Part shown: piece after piece, positions 8,584 to 16,044 of the stretch | Numbering within the stretch: position 1 is the stretch's first letter | How the letters are laid out: the number at the start of each line of letters is the position of its first letter | Origin: Streptomyces rubiginosohelvolus | GTDB taxonomy: Bacteria; Actinomycetota; Actinomycetes; Streptomycetales; Streptomycetaceae | Reading direction: 5' to 3' | Assembly: GCF_014649875.1 (NCBI RefSeq) | Contig: NZ_BMTW01000006.1 | Location: 62,001-126,000 of the forward strand | Length of the DNA stretch: 64,000 bases | The notes under the pieces: model-generated | Told to the model about the DNA's origin: nothing | Seen by the model: the letters and a program-made list of their open reading frames with translations, nothing else | Database searches by the model: none | Position numbers and translations under genes: made by a program

Positions 8584-9638
8584 CGGCGGCCGTCCCCGGC
8601 ACCGGCCGACGCGGGTGCCACGCCGAGTTCGGCGTATGCCTTCTCGACCATCTCCCGGGCGTTCAGCAGCCCGATCCGGTCGAGCCTGCCGCGCAGTTCG
8701 TCCAGGTCGGCGGCGGTGGCGTCGCGGTCCCGGCCGAGCCTGGCCCGGGCCTTGACCAGGCCGAGCGAGGCCAGCGCCTCGCCCCGGGGCTCGTCCATCG
8801 CGCGGAACTCGCCGAGCGCCTGCTCGTACACCGCGCGCGCCTCCTCGTACCGTCCGGCGCGGAACAGCACGTTGGCCCGCATCTTGTGGTTGTACGCCAG
8901 GGCGCTGGAGAGGTTCATCTCGCGGCAGGTGACCTCGGCCTCGGTGAGCAGATCGAGCGCGCGGGCGGTCGCCCCGTCCCGGAGGGAAACGATGTCGGCT
9001 ATGCCGCGCAGCGCCCAGGCCCGGCCCCGTCGGTCGTCCGCGTCGCCCGCCAGGACCGCCGCCTCCTCGAACATCTCCAGGGCCGTGTCCAGCGAGCCGG
9101 TGTTGCGGTGGATCTGCGCGATGCCTTCCAGCGCCCAGACGGTGTGCCGGGCCTCGCCCCGGGCGCGGGCCTCGGCCAGCAGCTGTTCGTGCAGTGTCGC
9201 GACGGTCGCGTAGTCGCCCTGGATCCGCCCGGTCTCGGCGAGGCCGGCCAGCGAGTAGCCGCGGGCGACCACGTCGCCGCCCCGTTTCCCCGCCTCGGCG
9301 GCGAGGCCGAGCAGCCGGAACGCGAGGCGCAGCGCGCCGCGTTGACGCGCCAGCGTGCCGCCGCTCCACAGCGCCCAGGCCATCGCCCCGGTGTTCCCGG
9401 CCGACCGTGCCGCCCGGTAGCTCGCCTTCCAGGCCCGGTCGGCCTCCGCCACCTGCCCGAGCCTGCGGTGCGCCTCGGCCACGGCGAGGCCGGAGCGTGC
9501 CACCTCCTCCTGCGATCCGGAGAGCTCGGCCTGCCTCAAGTGGCGTACTCCCTCGGCCAGTACGTCGGTGAGGGAGGCGTTCACCGACATCTTGGTGAGA
9601 GCTCCCTGGTACTCGGGCGCCAGTGCCTTGGTCTGCAT
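8580..9638 (-). CDS. Tetratricopeptide-repeat protein
   Basis: This 352-residue all-helical protein is made of about eight TPR-like units of 34-40 residues. Examples are ALWSGGTLARQRGALRLAF, ALEGIAQIHRNTGSLDTALE and MRANVLFRAGRYEEARAVYE, with the usual Gly/Ala at position 8 and Ala at position 20. There is no signal peptide, membrane span or catalytic domain. TPR arrays bind peptides or other proteins. Its coupling to polyprenyl synthase suggests the two products act together, but no partner is known to me. An AT-rich palindrome lies about 40 bases upstream of the start. Confidence 0.8.
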   Translation of the reverse strand: MQTKALAPEYQGALTKMSVNASLTDVLAEGVRHLRQAELSGSQEEVARSGLAVAEAHRRLGQVAEADRAWKASYRAARSAGNTGAMAWALWSGGTLARQRGALRLAFRLLGLAAEAGKRGGDVVARGYSLAGLAETGRIQGDYATVATLHEQLLAEARARGEARHTVWALEGIAQIHRNTGSLDTALEMFEEAAVLAGDADDRRGRAWALRGIADIVSLRDGATARALDLLTEAEVTCREMNLSSALAYNHKMRANVLFRAGRYEEARAVYEQALGEFRAMDEPRGEALASLGLVKARARLGRDRDATAADLDELRGRLDRIGLLNAREMVEKAYAELGVAPASAGAGDGRR

Positions 9639-9676
9639 GGGTGCCTTCCGCGCGGTGCCGGGCCCGGAGCCGGACT

Positions 9677-9710
9677 ACTATACCCTCTATGTATACCTGG
9701 GGGGTATAGT
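9677..9710. promoter_or_regulatory. AT-rich palindromic operator/promoter of the TPR-polyprenyl synthase operon
   Basis: Perfect 9-base arms, ACTATACCC (9677-9685) and GGGTATAGT (9702-9710), flank a 16-base spacer that itself contains GTATAC. It is a sharply AT-rich island in very GC-rich DNA, 39 bases upstream of the TPR start. On the minus strand TATAGT could be a -10 element. The binding protein is unknown. Confidence 0.55.
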
Positions 9711-9859
9711 CGGCCGGTCGTGCAGGCCCGGATCATGTGGGGGTGGGGCGCCGCACGTCATGCGCGGCGAACCGTCCTGTCGTCGATCAAGACGGCAGGT
9801 GGATGCGGAGGGTTGCTCGGGCGGCCCAGGTCGTTCCGGGCCGCCCCGCCTATGTCCCG

Positions 9860-10519
9860 TTACGCCCCGCCCTGCACCTTCTCCGTACGTCGCAGCCGGT
9901 GACGTACCGCGCGCCGGGCCACCGGCCCCAGCTCGTCCAGCACCCCGGCCAGCGCGGCGAGCTGCTCCAGTGCCTCGAAGGCCCGCTCCGCGCCCTCCGG
10001 ATCGACGCCCTCGTACATCTCAAGCCCCACGAACGCCCCCGTCACGGCGCGCGCCAGGCCCGCCGGATCGGTGAACTCGCCCAGCGGCGAGTCCGCCACG
10101 ATCCGGACGAGGACCTTCTCGATCTCGGCGGTCCACAGGTCGAGCCCGGCCGTGGTCGCGGGCGCCAGCCGGGGCTGGGTCTGGGCGCCCGCGAGCACCT
10201 GCGCGAGGAAGGCGACATGGCCGCCGGCCCGCTCCTCCTCGTGCAGCTCACGCCCGCAGCGCAGGAGTTCGGCGAGGGTGGTGACGCCGGCGAGCCGGTC
10301 GCGGTGGCGGGCCACCCGCTGCTCGGCGCCGTACCGGCAGGCCGCCGCCAACAGCTCGTCGACCGAACCGAAGTGGTAGAAGACGAGCGCCTGGTTGACC
10401 CCGGCCGAGGCCGCCACGGAACGGGCCGAGGTCTTGGCGATGCCGTGCTCGGCGAGCGTGCGCAGCGCGCCTTCCATGAGCTTCGTCCGGGTGTCCGCCC
10501 CGGTCGCGCCTCCCGTCAC
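9860..10519 (-). CDS. TetR family transcriptional regulator
   Basis: This 219-residue regulator has an N-terminal helix-turn-helix (about residues 25-60: SARSVAASAGVNQALVFYHF) and a helical ligand-binding C-terminal domain. The start is GTG 10519, which overlaps the DUF4166 stop (GTGA). It is the last gene of a three-gene operon (SRPBCC, DUF4166, TetR). Two identical-half-site palindromes upstream of the first gene (11912-11927 and 11962-11977) are the obvious candidates for its operators, which suggests autorepression. The ligand is unknown. Confidence 0.9.
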   Translation of the reverse strand: MTGGATGADTRTKLMEGALRTLAEHGIAKTSARSVAASAGVNQALVFYHFGSVDELLAAACRYGAEQRVARHRDRLAGVTTLAELLRCGRELHEEERAGGHVAFLAQVLAGAQTQPRLAPATTAGLDLWTAEIEKVLVRIVADSPLGEFTDPAGLARAVTGAFVGLEMYEGVDPEGAERAFEALEQLAALAGVLDELGPVARRAVRHRLRRTEKVQGGA

Positions 10520-11196
10520 GCCCGCGCCTCCTCACGGACCGGGCGCAGACCCGCCCGTACGCCGTGGCGCAGCGCGTCGACATATCGGGCGCGGAACGTC
10601 CCCTCGTACCCGAACAGCGGGCCGAAGCGGCGGTTCGTCACCGCGACCCGGATACGGAAGCGGCCCGTGGCGTCGTCGAAGGACTCGCGGACCTCGGCCT
10701 CGCCGCCGATCAGATCCGGGACCCGCAGGTCGAACGGTCCCTCGCGGAAACGGTGCTCCCCCGAGCGGATCAGCAGCGAGCCGTCGGGCTCCGCGCTCAG
10801 CCGCAGGTCGGTGGCCAGGTGCTGGTGCGTCCCGAGGTAGTCCAGTACGCAGGACCGCTCCGGGCTGTGCACCATCGTGGCGTCGAAACGGCGCGGCCCG
10901 CCCGGCAGGGCGAAGGTCCGGACGAAGGTCACGGTCTCCCGGCCGAAGGCGTCGGTGTACGGGACGTTCTCGATGGTGAACGGGACATCGCGCCCGGTCC
11001 TCGGCACCAGGATGTTGCGGGTGGCGCCGAGCGCGAGGAACGGCTTCACGAACGCCCGGCCGTGCCAGATCCGGTCCATCGATCCGCGCCCCACGCACGC
11101 CTCGCCGCTCTCCAGCCCGATCGAGAAGCGGCGCTGCAACTCGGGGTGGAGCCGCGCGAAATCGTCTCCCATCGCACGGGCGAATATCGAGGTCAC
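10516..11196 (-). CDS. DUF4166 domain protein
   Basis: This 226-residue protein matches the DUF4166 pattern throughout: ARAMGDDFARLHPELQRRF at the start, SGEACVGRGSMDRIW, then PFTIENVPYTDAFGRETVTF and YLGTHQHLATDL. Function is unknown. The fold is probably a lipocalin- or START-like barrel, judging by alternating strands, which is an inference. GTG 11196 overlaps the SRPBCC stop (GTGA) and its own stop overlaps the tetR start, so all three genes are translationally coupled. Confidence 0.8.
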   Translation of the reverse strand: MTSIFARAMGDDFARLHPELQRRFSIGLESGEACVGRGSMDRIWHGRAFVKPFLALGATRNILVPRTGRDVPFTIENVPYTDAFGRETVTFVRTFALPGGPRRFDATMVHSPERSCVLDYLGTHQHLATDLRLSAEPDGSLLIRSGEHRFREGPFDLRVPDLIGGEAEVRESFDDATGRFRIRVAVTNRRFGPLFGYEGTFRARYVDALRHGVRAGLRPVREEARA

Positions 11197-11885
11197 GGGC
11201 GCTCCAGTCGGGCGAGGAGGGGCGGGGCGACGGCCGGTCGGCCGGGTGGTCTGCGCAGGCAGCGCCGGGCGGCGGGCGTGAGCGGCGACGGAGGGACCAG
11301 CAGCGCGGCGAGGGTGGCGGGCAGAACGGCCACCGGGCCGAAGGGAAGGGCCGCCGCCACGAGAAGGAGCCGTACCAGCACCTCCGCCAGGGCGTGCGCC
11401 AGCGACCGGGCCGGGCTGATGCCGCGCTCGCACCACAGCCGCAGCCGGTCGAAGGACCAGGCGGTCGCCCAGCCCATCAGCGGCCGGAACACCAGCCGGT
11501 CCCCGACCGCGCCGAAGCGGCCCCAGCGGGTCCGGTAGTCGTACCCCGTCAGAAAGCGGATGCCGTCGGCGGTGGGGACGTAACGCCAGTAGCCGCTGCC
11601 CTCGGCCAGCAGCGACAGCCGCTCCGGCGAGGCGAACCGCAGGGCGGAGACCCGCTCACCGTCCGCCCGCTCCCGCTCGCCCGCACTCGTCCCGGTCCCC
11701 GCCACGGTCAGGAAGGGCAGCACCCGGGTCGCGTACCGGAACCGCAGGGCGGAGCCAGCCGGACCGGGCAGCGGGCTGATCTCGGTGAAGCGCAGATCCC
11801 ACCGCTGGTGCTGGGCGGGATCCTGGGTCCGGTCCCACAGACGCTCCGGATCGGTACGGATCAACGCCTCGATGTACAGCCCCAT
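11193..11885 (-). CDS. SRPBCC-type protein with C-terminal membrane segment
   Basis: This 230-residue protein starts with MGLYIEALIRTDPERLWDRT, the first strand and helix of an SRPBCC (START/polyketide-cyclase-like) hydrophobic-cavity domain. A hydrophobic C-terminal stretch (about residues 175-205) probably anchors it in the membrane. It heads the operon with DUF4166 and tetR. ATG 11885 is preferred because an upstream extension would cover the operator palindrome. Together the two lipid-cavity-like proteins and the regulator suggest handling of a hydrophobic ligand, but no substrate is known. Confidence 0.7.
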   Translation of the reverse strand: MGLYIEALIRTDPERLWDRTQDPAQHQRWDLRFTEISPLPGPAGSALRFRYATRVLPFLTVAGTGTSAGERERADGERVSALRFASPERLSLLAEGSGYWRYVPTADGIRFLTGYDYRTRWGRFGAVGDRLVFRPLMGWATAWSFDRLRLWCERGISPARSLAHALAEVLVRLLLVAAALPFGPVAVLPATLAALLVPPSPLTPAARRCLRRPPGRPAVAPPLLARLERP

Positions 11886-11911
11886 GCCTGCCCCCGGGTC
11901 GTCACGCGTGG

Positions 11912-11927
11912 TTGAGCGAGTGCTCAA
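11912..11927. promoter_or_regulatory. Palindromic operator 1, TTGAGCN4GCTCAA
   Basis: A 16-base site with perfect 6-base arms, 26 bases upstream of the SRPBCC start codon. The same half-sites recur exactly 50 bases away at 11962. The form suits a TetR-family dimer and probably serves the TetR encoded in this operon. Confidence 0.7.
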
Positions 11928-11954
11928 GTCCCTCCGCGTTTCAGGACGCTATCA

Positions 11955-11984
11955 GAGGGGGTTGAGCAGTCGCTCAACCCCCTC
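11955..11984. promoter_or_regulatory. Palindromic operator 2 (11962-11977) inside a terminator-like hairpin
   Basis: TTGAGCN4GCTCAA recurs at 11962-11977 and is extended on both sides, giving perfect 13-base arms (11955-11967 with 11972-11984) and a four-base loop. It starts 14 bases after the stop of the minus-strand hemerythrin-fusion gene. It could therefore terminate that transcript as well as act as a second regulator site for the SRPBCC operon. Confidence 0.65.
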
Positions 11985-11997
11985 GAACGGTTCGTCC

Positions 11998-12897
11998 TCA
12001 GGCTGCGGCCGGAGACCAGGGCACCTCGGCCAGGAGGGGCAGGATGTGCTCCTCCTCGTAGTCGAGGTGGGCGGTCAGCTCCTCGGTCATCCGGGCCAGT
12101 TCGGCGCGGAAGCGGTCCGGTTCCGCGATGGCCACATCGGCCAGCAGGTCCGCGAGCGCCGACTGCACGGCCCCGATGGAGCGGTGCTCCTCCCGCAGCC
12201 GGTCGAAGACGTCCCGCAGGTGGGGGTGGTAGCCCTCCATCGTGGGGAACATGTGCCCGTCCTCGGCGGTGTGGTGGAACTCCAGCGCCTGGCAGAACGC
12301 CAGGCAACGCTGCCGGATCTGCAGCCCGAGACCGGGAGCGGGCGGTTCGCCGTCGCCTTCGTGCCCGTCCCGCGCGGCGAAGTGCGCCTCGGTCTCCTCG
12401 TGCACGTGGCGCAGTTGGCCGCGCAGCCAGGTGTGCACCTCCACAAGCTTGTCGGCGAGCGAGGCGATCGGGGGAGCCGCCGCGTCGGGGTCGGGGAGCT
12501 CCAGCACCACGACCGGCAGCACGCGGTCGGTGGCTTCCTGATACTCCGCGTACCCCGGCGCCTCGGCGACGACCTGGGCGAAGAGCCCGTCGCGCCGGGC
12601 CCCTTCGGCGGGTACGGCGAGGGACTCGAATTCCTCACCGCCCAGCTCGACCCGCACGGTGGGGTGGGCGAGGAGGTTGCGGTACCAGTCGGGGTGGAGC
12701 GGGGCGCCGAGGTTGGAGGCGACGACGAGGAGCCGGTGGCCGTCGCGGACATAGCCGAGCGGTGTGGTGTGCGGCTTCCCGGAGCGGGCGCCGGTGGTGG
12801 TGAGCAGGAGGAGGTCGGTGCCCTCGAAGGGGCCGCCGACCTTCCCCGCGTTGGCACGGAATTCGGTGATGACGGACTGCTGAAAGGTCTGGGGCAT
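11998..12897 (-). CDS. Deazaflavin-dependent nitroreductase-like / hemerythrin fusion protein
   Basis: This 299-residue protein joins two domains. Residues about 1-135 match the DDN (F420-dependent nitroreductase-like) split-barrel family, with GTDLLLLTTTGARSGKPHTT, PLGY and HPDWYRNLLAHPTV. Residues about 150-295 form a hemerythrin four-helix domain with HTWLRGQLRHVHEE, HHTAEDGHMFPTM, EEHRSIGAV and HLDYEEEHILPLL, which supply the di-iron His/Glu ligands. DDN enzymes use reduced F420, and hemerythrin domains bind O2 or sense iron/redox state. A fused enzyme could couple F420 redox to oxygen, but that is inference. ATG 12897 follows a divergent intergenic region. Confidence 0.82.
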   Translation of the reverse strand: MPQTFQQSVITEFRANAGKVGGPFEGTDLLLLTTTGARSGKPHTTPLGYVRDGHRLLVVASNLGAPLHPDWYRNLLAHPTVRVELGGEEFESLAVPAEGARRDGLFAQVVAEAPGYAEYQEATDRVLPVVVLELPDPDAAAPPIASLADKLVEVHTWLRGQLRHVHEETEAHFAARDGHEGDGEPPAPGLGLQIRQRCLAFCQALEFHHTAEDGHMFPTMEGYHPHLRDVFDRLREEHRSIGAVQSALADLLADVAIAEPDRFRAELARMTEELTAHLDYEEEHILPLLAEVPWSPAAA

Positions 12898-13151
12898 GGA
12901 GGTTCTGGGTCTCCCGGAAGGAATGCGGGCAGGCGAAGGCCCGGTGTGTCGCGGAGTGTCGGCCGCTGGGTGCGCGGAGGCGGCCGGGGCAGAGGTGCCC
13001 GGGGCCGGAGATGCTCAGATGCAGGGGGCGATGAATGGACTCATGGCGTCATCCCTGGAAGAAGGTGCTGGCTTGACCGTCGGCCGGCCCAGATCTCTTT
13101 GGCTGACGTCACGCTGCACGGACAGCATCAGAACCCGATCCGCTCGTTCCT

Positions 13152-13193
13152 GTCAACGCGAGGGCGGGCAACGTCAACGCGAGTGCGGGCAAC
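13152..13193. repeat. Two tandem 21-bp repeats upstream of DUF2087 gene
   Basis: Two adjacent 21-base units of the form GTCAACGCGAGNGCGGGCAAC differ at one position. Part of the unit (GGCGGGCAAC) appears a third time at 13199, where it forms the left arm of a hairpin. The 21-base period equals two helical turns, as expected of protein-binding sites on one face of DNA. Confidence 0.7.
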
Positions 13194-13196
13194 GGA

Positions 13197-13233
13197 AAGG
13201 CGGGCAACGCCACGAAAACGCGTTGCCCGCCTT
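13197..13233. promoter_or_regulatory. 13-bp inverted repeat before DUF2087 start
   Basis: AAGGCGGGCAACG (13197-13209) and its exact complement (13221-13233) are separated by 11 bases, and the right arm ends 24 bases before the ATG. It re-uses the GCGGGCAAC core of the adjacent tandem repeats. It may be an operator or, if transcribed, a hairpin that affects leader read-through. Confidence 0.6.
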
Positions 13234-13257
13234 GCGTATGCCTGCGACGCTCCGGCC

Positions 13258-13557
13258 ATGCCCACGGAACAACAGACTCTCGCGCCGCCGGCCCGGACCC
13301 CTCGTACGCACCCGGTGGAGGCCCTCTTCTCGCACGGCCGCCTCGTCGCGATCCCGCGCAAGGAGGCACGCCGGGAGCAGCTGCTCCGGCACCTCGCCGA
13401 CACGCTGTTCGAGCGGGAGCGCTCGTACACCGAGCGCGAGGTGAACGAGGCGCTCCTCACCGTCCACGAGGACTGCTCCGCCCTGCGTCGCTATCTCGTC
13501 GTCGCCGGGCTGCTGGTCCGGCCCCGGGACGGCAGCAGCTACCGCCGCGGCCGCTGA
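13258..13557 (+). CDS. DUF2087 domain protein
   Basis: This 99-residue protein consists almost wholly of a DUF2087 domain: FSHGRLVAIPRKEARREQLL, LADTLFERERSYTEREVNEA, then DCSALRRYLVVAGLLVRPRDG. The fold is predicted winged-helix-like. In other bacteria DUF2087 often follows ArsR- or MarR-type DNA-binding domains, but here it stands alone. ATG 13258 is the last plausible start before the domain. A longer in-frame version would run through the repeats and lacks coding character. It is probably a small DNA-binding or adaptor protein; function unknown. Confidence 0.75.
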   Translation: MPTEQQTLAPPARTPRTHPVEALFSHGRLVAIPRKEARREQLLRHLADTLFERERSYTEREVNEALLTVHEDCSALRRYLVVAGLLVRPRDGSSYRRGR

Positions 13558-13596
13558 CCGGCCAAGACGATCGGCACAACGGCCGACCGCCCGGTG

Positions 13597-14430
13597 TCAG
13601 TTGAGGGTGTCGGGGTCCGGTCCGGTGCGCATGCCCCGGTCCAGGGCGGCGACGGCGTCCAGGTCCGCGGCCGACAGTTCGAAGTCGAAGACGTCGATGT
13701 TCTGCCGGATCCGCTCGGGCGTGACCGACTTCGGAATCACGATGTTGCCGAGCTGGAGGTGCCAGCGCAGGACCACCTGGGCCGGGGACTTGCCGTGCCG
13801 CTCCGCGATGGAGACCAGGGCCTCCTCCTTGAGCAGGGCGCCCTGGGCCAGCGGGCTCCAGGCCTCGGTGGCGATGCCGTGCTCGGCGTGGAAGGCGCGC
13901 AGCTCGCTCTGCTGAAGGCCCGGGTGCAGCTCGATCTGGTTGACGGCGGGGACGAGTGTGCCCGTCTCCAGCACCCGGCTCAGGTGGGCGGGCTGGAAGT
14001 TGGAGACCCCGGCCGCGCGGATCCGGCCGTCGGCGGCCAGCTTCTCCAGGGCGCGCCAGCTCTCCGGGTACAGGTCGTGGGCGGGTGTCGGCCAGTGGAT
14101 CAGGTAGAGGTCGACGTGGTCCAGGCCGAGCTTGGCCAGGCTCGCGTCGAACGCGGCGAGCGTGGCCTCGTAGCCCTGGTCGGCGTTCCACAGCTTGGTC
14201 GTGACGAACAGCTCCTCGCGGGGGATCCCGGAGGCGGCCAGCGCCCGGCCCACACCGACCTCGTTGCCGTAGATCGCCGCGGTGTCGATGGACCGGTAGC
14301 CGGCCTCCAGCGCGGCGGAGACGGCCGCGGTGGTCTCGTCGTCGGGCACCTGGAAGACGCCGAAGCCGAGCTGGGGGATGGTCACGCCGTTGTTGAGCGT
14401 GACGGTGGGAACGGTGGGGGCGGTGGACAT
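13597..14430 (-). CDS. Aldo/keto reductase
   Basis: This 277-residue TIM-barrel AKR is of usual length. It shows the family signatures GYRSIDTAAIYGNEVGVGRA (catalytic Asp and Tyr), LFVTTKLWNADQ (catalytic Lys), HWPTP (catalytic His) and IPKSVTPERIRQNIDVFDFE (NADPH-binding). It reduces small aldehydes or keto compounds such as 2,5-diketo-gluconate-type substrates. The exact substrate is not predictable. ATG 14430 has GGAAGG eight bases upstream. The gene converges with the DUF2087 gene, leaving only 39 bases between the stops. Confidence 0.93.
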   Translation of the reverse strand: MSTAPTVPTVTLNNGVTIPQLGFGVFQVPDDETTAAVSAALEAGYRSIDTAAIYGNEVGVGRALAASGIPREELFVTTKLWNADQGYEATLAAFDASLAKLGLDHVDLYLIHWPTPAHDLYPESWRALEKLAADGRIRAAGVSNFQPAHLSRVLETGTLVPAVNQIELHPGLQQSELRAFHAEHGIATEAWSPLAQGALLKEEALVSIAERHGKSPAQVVLRWHLQLGNIVIPKSVTPERIRQNIDVFDFELSAADLDAVAALDRGMRTGPDPDTLN

Positions 14431-14658
14431 CAGGGACCTTCCGTAGCGCGGTGCGCGCCGACATGAACGGCGTGCGACGTTTACTGGCGTCCACAATAGT
14501 TGCATGCGCGGGCTATGGGCAAACGCGGGCAAGGTGCGGGCGGGATATCCCGATCGGCGTCCGTCCTCGGGCATGCCCCCTCCGCCGGACCGGTGCGGTC
14601 ATGTGCTGGACTGGCGCTTTCGCCCGGATCGGCCAGCACCCCGGATTCAGGAGTTCAT

Positions 14659-15954
14659 GTGAGCAGTTACCGGCAGCCCGGCGTCGTCCTCACCGACCGC
14701 CGCTTCACCGTGCCCCTCGACCACAGCGACCCCGGCGGCGAGCAGATCGAGGTCTACGGCCGGGAAGCGGTCGCCGCCTCCCGGGCCGGCGAGGAACTGC
14801 CCTGGCTGGTCTATCTGGAGGGCGGCCCCGGCTTCGGCGCACGCCGGTTCGTCGGTACGGAGGCCTGGCTCGGCCGGGCCCTGCGCGAGTTCCGGGTGCT
14901 GCTCCTCGACCAGCGGGGGACCGGTCTCTCCACCCCTGCCAACCGGCAGACCCTCCCGCTGCGCGGCGGCCCCCGCGAGCAGGCCGACTACCTCGCCCAC
15001 TTCCGCTCCGACTCCATCGTCCGCGACTGCGAGCTGATCCGGCTCCAGCTCACCGGTGGAGTGCCCTGGACGGTCCTCGGCCAGTCCTTCGGCGGCTTCT
15101 GCGCCGTCCGCTATCTCTCCGCCGCCCCGGAAGGGCTCAAGGAGGTCCTGATCACCGGCGGGCTGCCCTCGCTGGACGCGCACGCGGACGACGTCTACCG
15201 GGCCGCGTACCCCCGCATCGAGCGCAAGGTCGCCGCCCACTACGCCCGCTACCCGCAGGACGTCGAGCGTGCCCGCGCGATCGCCGCGTACCTCGCCGAG
15301 CACCGGCCCGAGAGCGCCGGACACCGGCTCACCCCCGAGGGCTTCCAGTCGCTCGGCATTCTGCTCGGCACCGGCAGTGGCAGCCACCAGCTCCACTACC
15401 TGCTGGAGAACGCGTTCGTCCGCACTCCGCACGGCACCGAACTCTCCGACACCTTCCAGGAAGCGATGCGCACCGCCGCCTCCTTCGCAGGGCACCCGCT
15501 CTACGCCCTGCTGCACGAGGCCATCTACGGGCAGGGCGAGCGCGCCACGGACTGGGCCGCCGAGCGCGTACGGGGAGAGTTCCCGCAGTTCGACGCGGCG
15601 ACCGCGCTGAAGGGCGACGGCCCCGTGCTCTTCACCGGCGAGACCATCCACCCCTGGCACTTCGACGTCGACCCGGCGCTGCGCCCGCTGCGCGAGACCG
15701 CCGAACTCCTCGCGCAGCGCTCCGACTGGCCGGTGCTGTACGACCCCGAGCGGCTCGCCGCCAACGCGGTCCCGGTCGCGGCGGCCGTCTACCACGACGA
15801 CATGTACGTCGACACCGCGGACTCGCTGCGCACGGCGGCGGCGATCCGGGGGCTGCGGACCTGGGTGACGAACGAGTACGAGCACGACGGGGTCCGCGCG
15901 GGCGGTCCCCGGGTCCTGGACCGGCTGCTGTCCCTGGTGCGCGACGAGGCCTGA
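14659..15954 (+). CDS. Alpha/beta hydrolase, S33 prolyl-aminopeptidase-like
   Basis: This 431-residue protein belongs to the S33 proline iminopeptidase group. It has the oxyanion motif EGGPGFGA (near residue 53), DQRGTGLSTP, the nucleophile elbow GQSFGG (near 140) and a late His in NEYEHDGVRAGG. A helical cap follows the nucleophile, as in prolyl aminopeptidases. GTG 14659 is chosen because AGGAG lies six bases upstream; the nearby ATG at 14657 is out of frame. There is no signal peptide, so it acts in the cytoplasm, probably releasing N-terminal proline or similar residues from short peptides. Confidence 0.88.
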   Translation: MSSYRQPGVVLTDRRFTVPLDHSDPGGEQIEVYGREAVAASRAGEELPWLVYLEGGPGFGARRFVGTEAWLGRALREFRVLLLDQRGTGLSTPANRQTLPLRGGPREQADYLAHFRSDSIVRDCELIRLQLTGGVPWTVLGQSFGGFCAVRYLSAAPEGLKEVLITGGLPSLDAHADDVYRAAYPRIERKVAAHYARYPQDVERARAIAAYLAEHRPESAGHRLTPEGFQSLGILLGTGSGSHQLHYLLENAFVRTPHGTELSDTFQEAMRTAASFAGHPLYALLHEAIYGQGERATDWAAERVRGEFPQFDAATALKGDGPVLFTGETIHPWHFDVDPALRPLRETAELLAQRSDWPVLYDPERLAANAVPVAAAVYHDDMYVDTADSLRTAAAIRGLRTWVTNEYEHDGVRAGGPRVLDRLLSLVRDEA

Positions 15955-15967
15955 CCCGCCCTGCCTC

Positions 15968-15998
15968 CCGGGGCCGGCCGCGGACCGGCCGGCCCCGG
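15968..15998. terminator. Bidirectional terminator hairpin
   Basis: Perfect 13-base arms (CCGGGGCCGGCCG and complement) around a five-base loop lie between the convergent S33 peptidase and rhodanese genes. They can serve either strand. Confidence 0.7.
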
Positions 15999-16044
15999 AG
16001 CCGGCCGCGGCGGACAGGGCCCGCGCCCGGCCGGCCCTGCCGGA

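Larger units (their letters stand above)
12898..13257. other. Divergent intergenic region with direct and inverted repeats
   Basis: This 360-base region lies between the minus-strand hemerythrin fusion and the plus-strand DUF2087 gene. No credible coding sequence is seen. Its right third holds two 21-base tandem repeats and a 13-base inverted repeat, listed separately. The left part probably holds the promoter of the fusion gene. Confidence 0.5.

Noticed and set aside
10516..11196. Longer start for the DUF4166 gene (to about 11436)
   Set aside because: The extension overlaps the SRPBCC gene and is Arg/Pro-rich. GTG 11196 has the typical GTGA coupling and begins the recognisable domain.
13152..13233. 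Possible short CRISPR array
   Set aside because: The repeats are directly adjacent without spacers and no cas genes are present.
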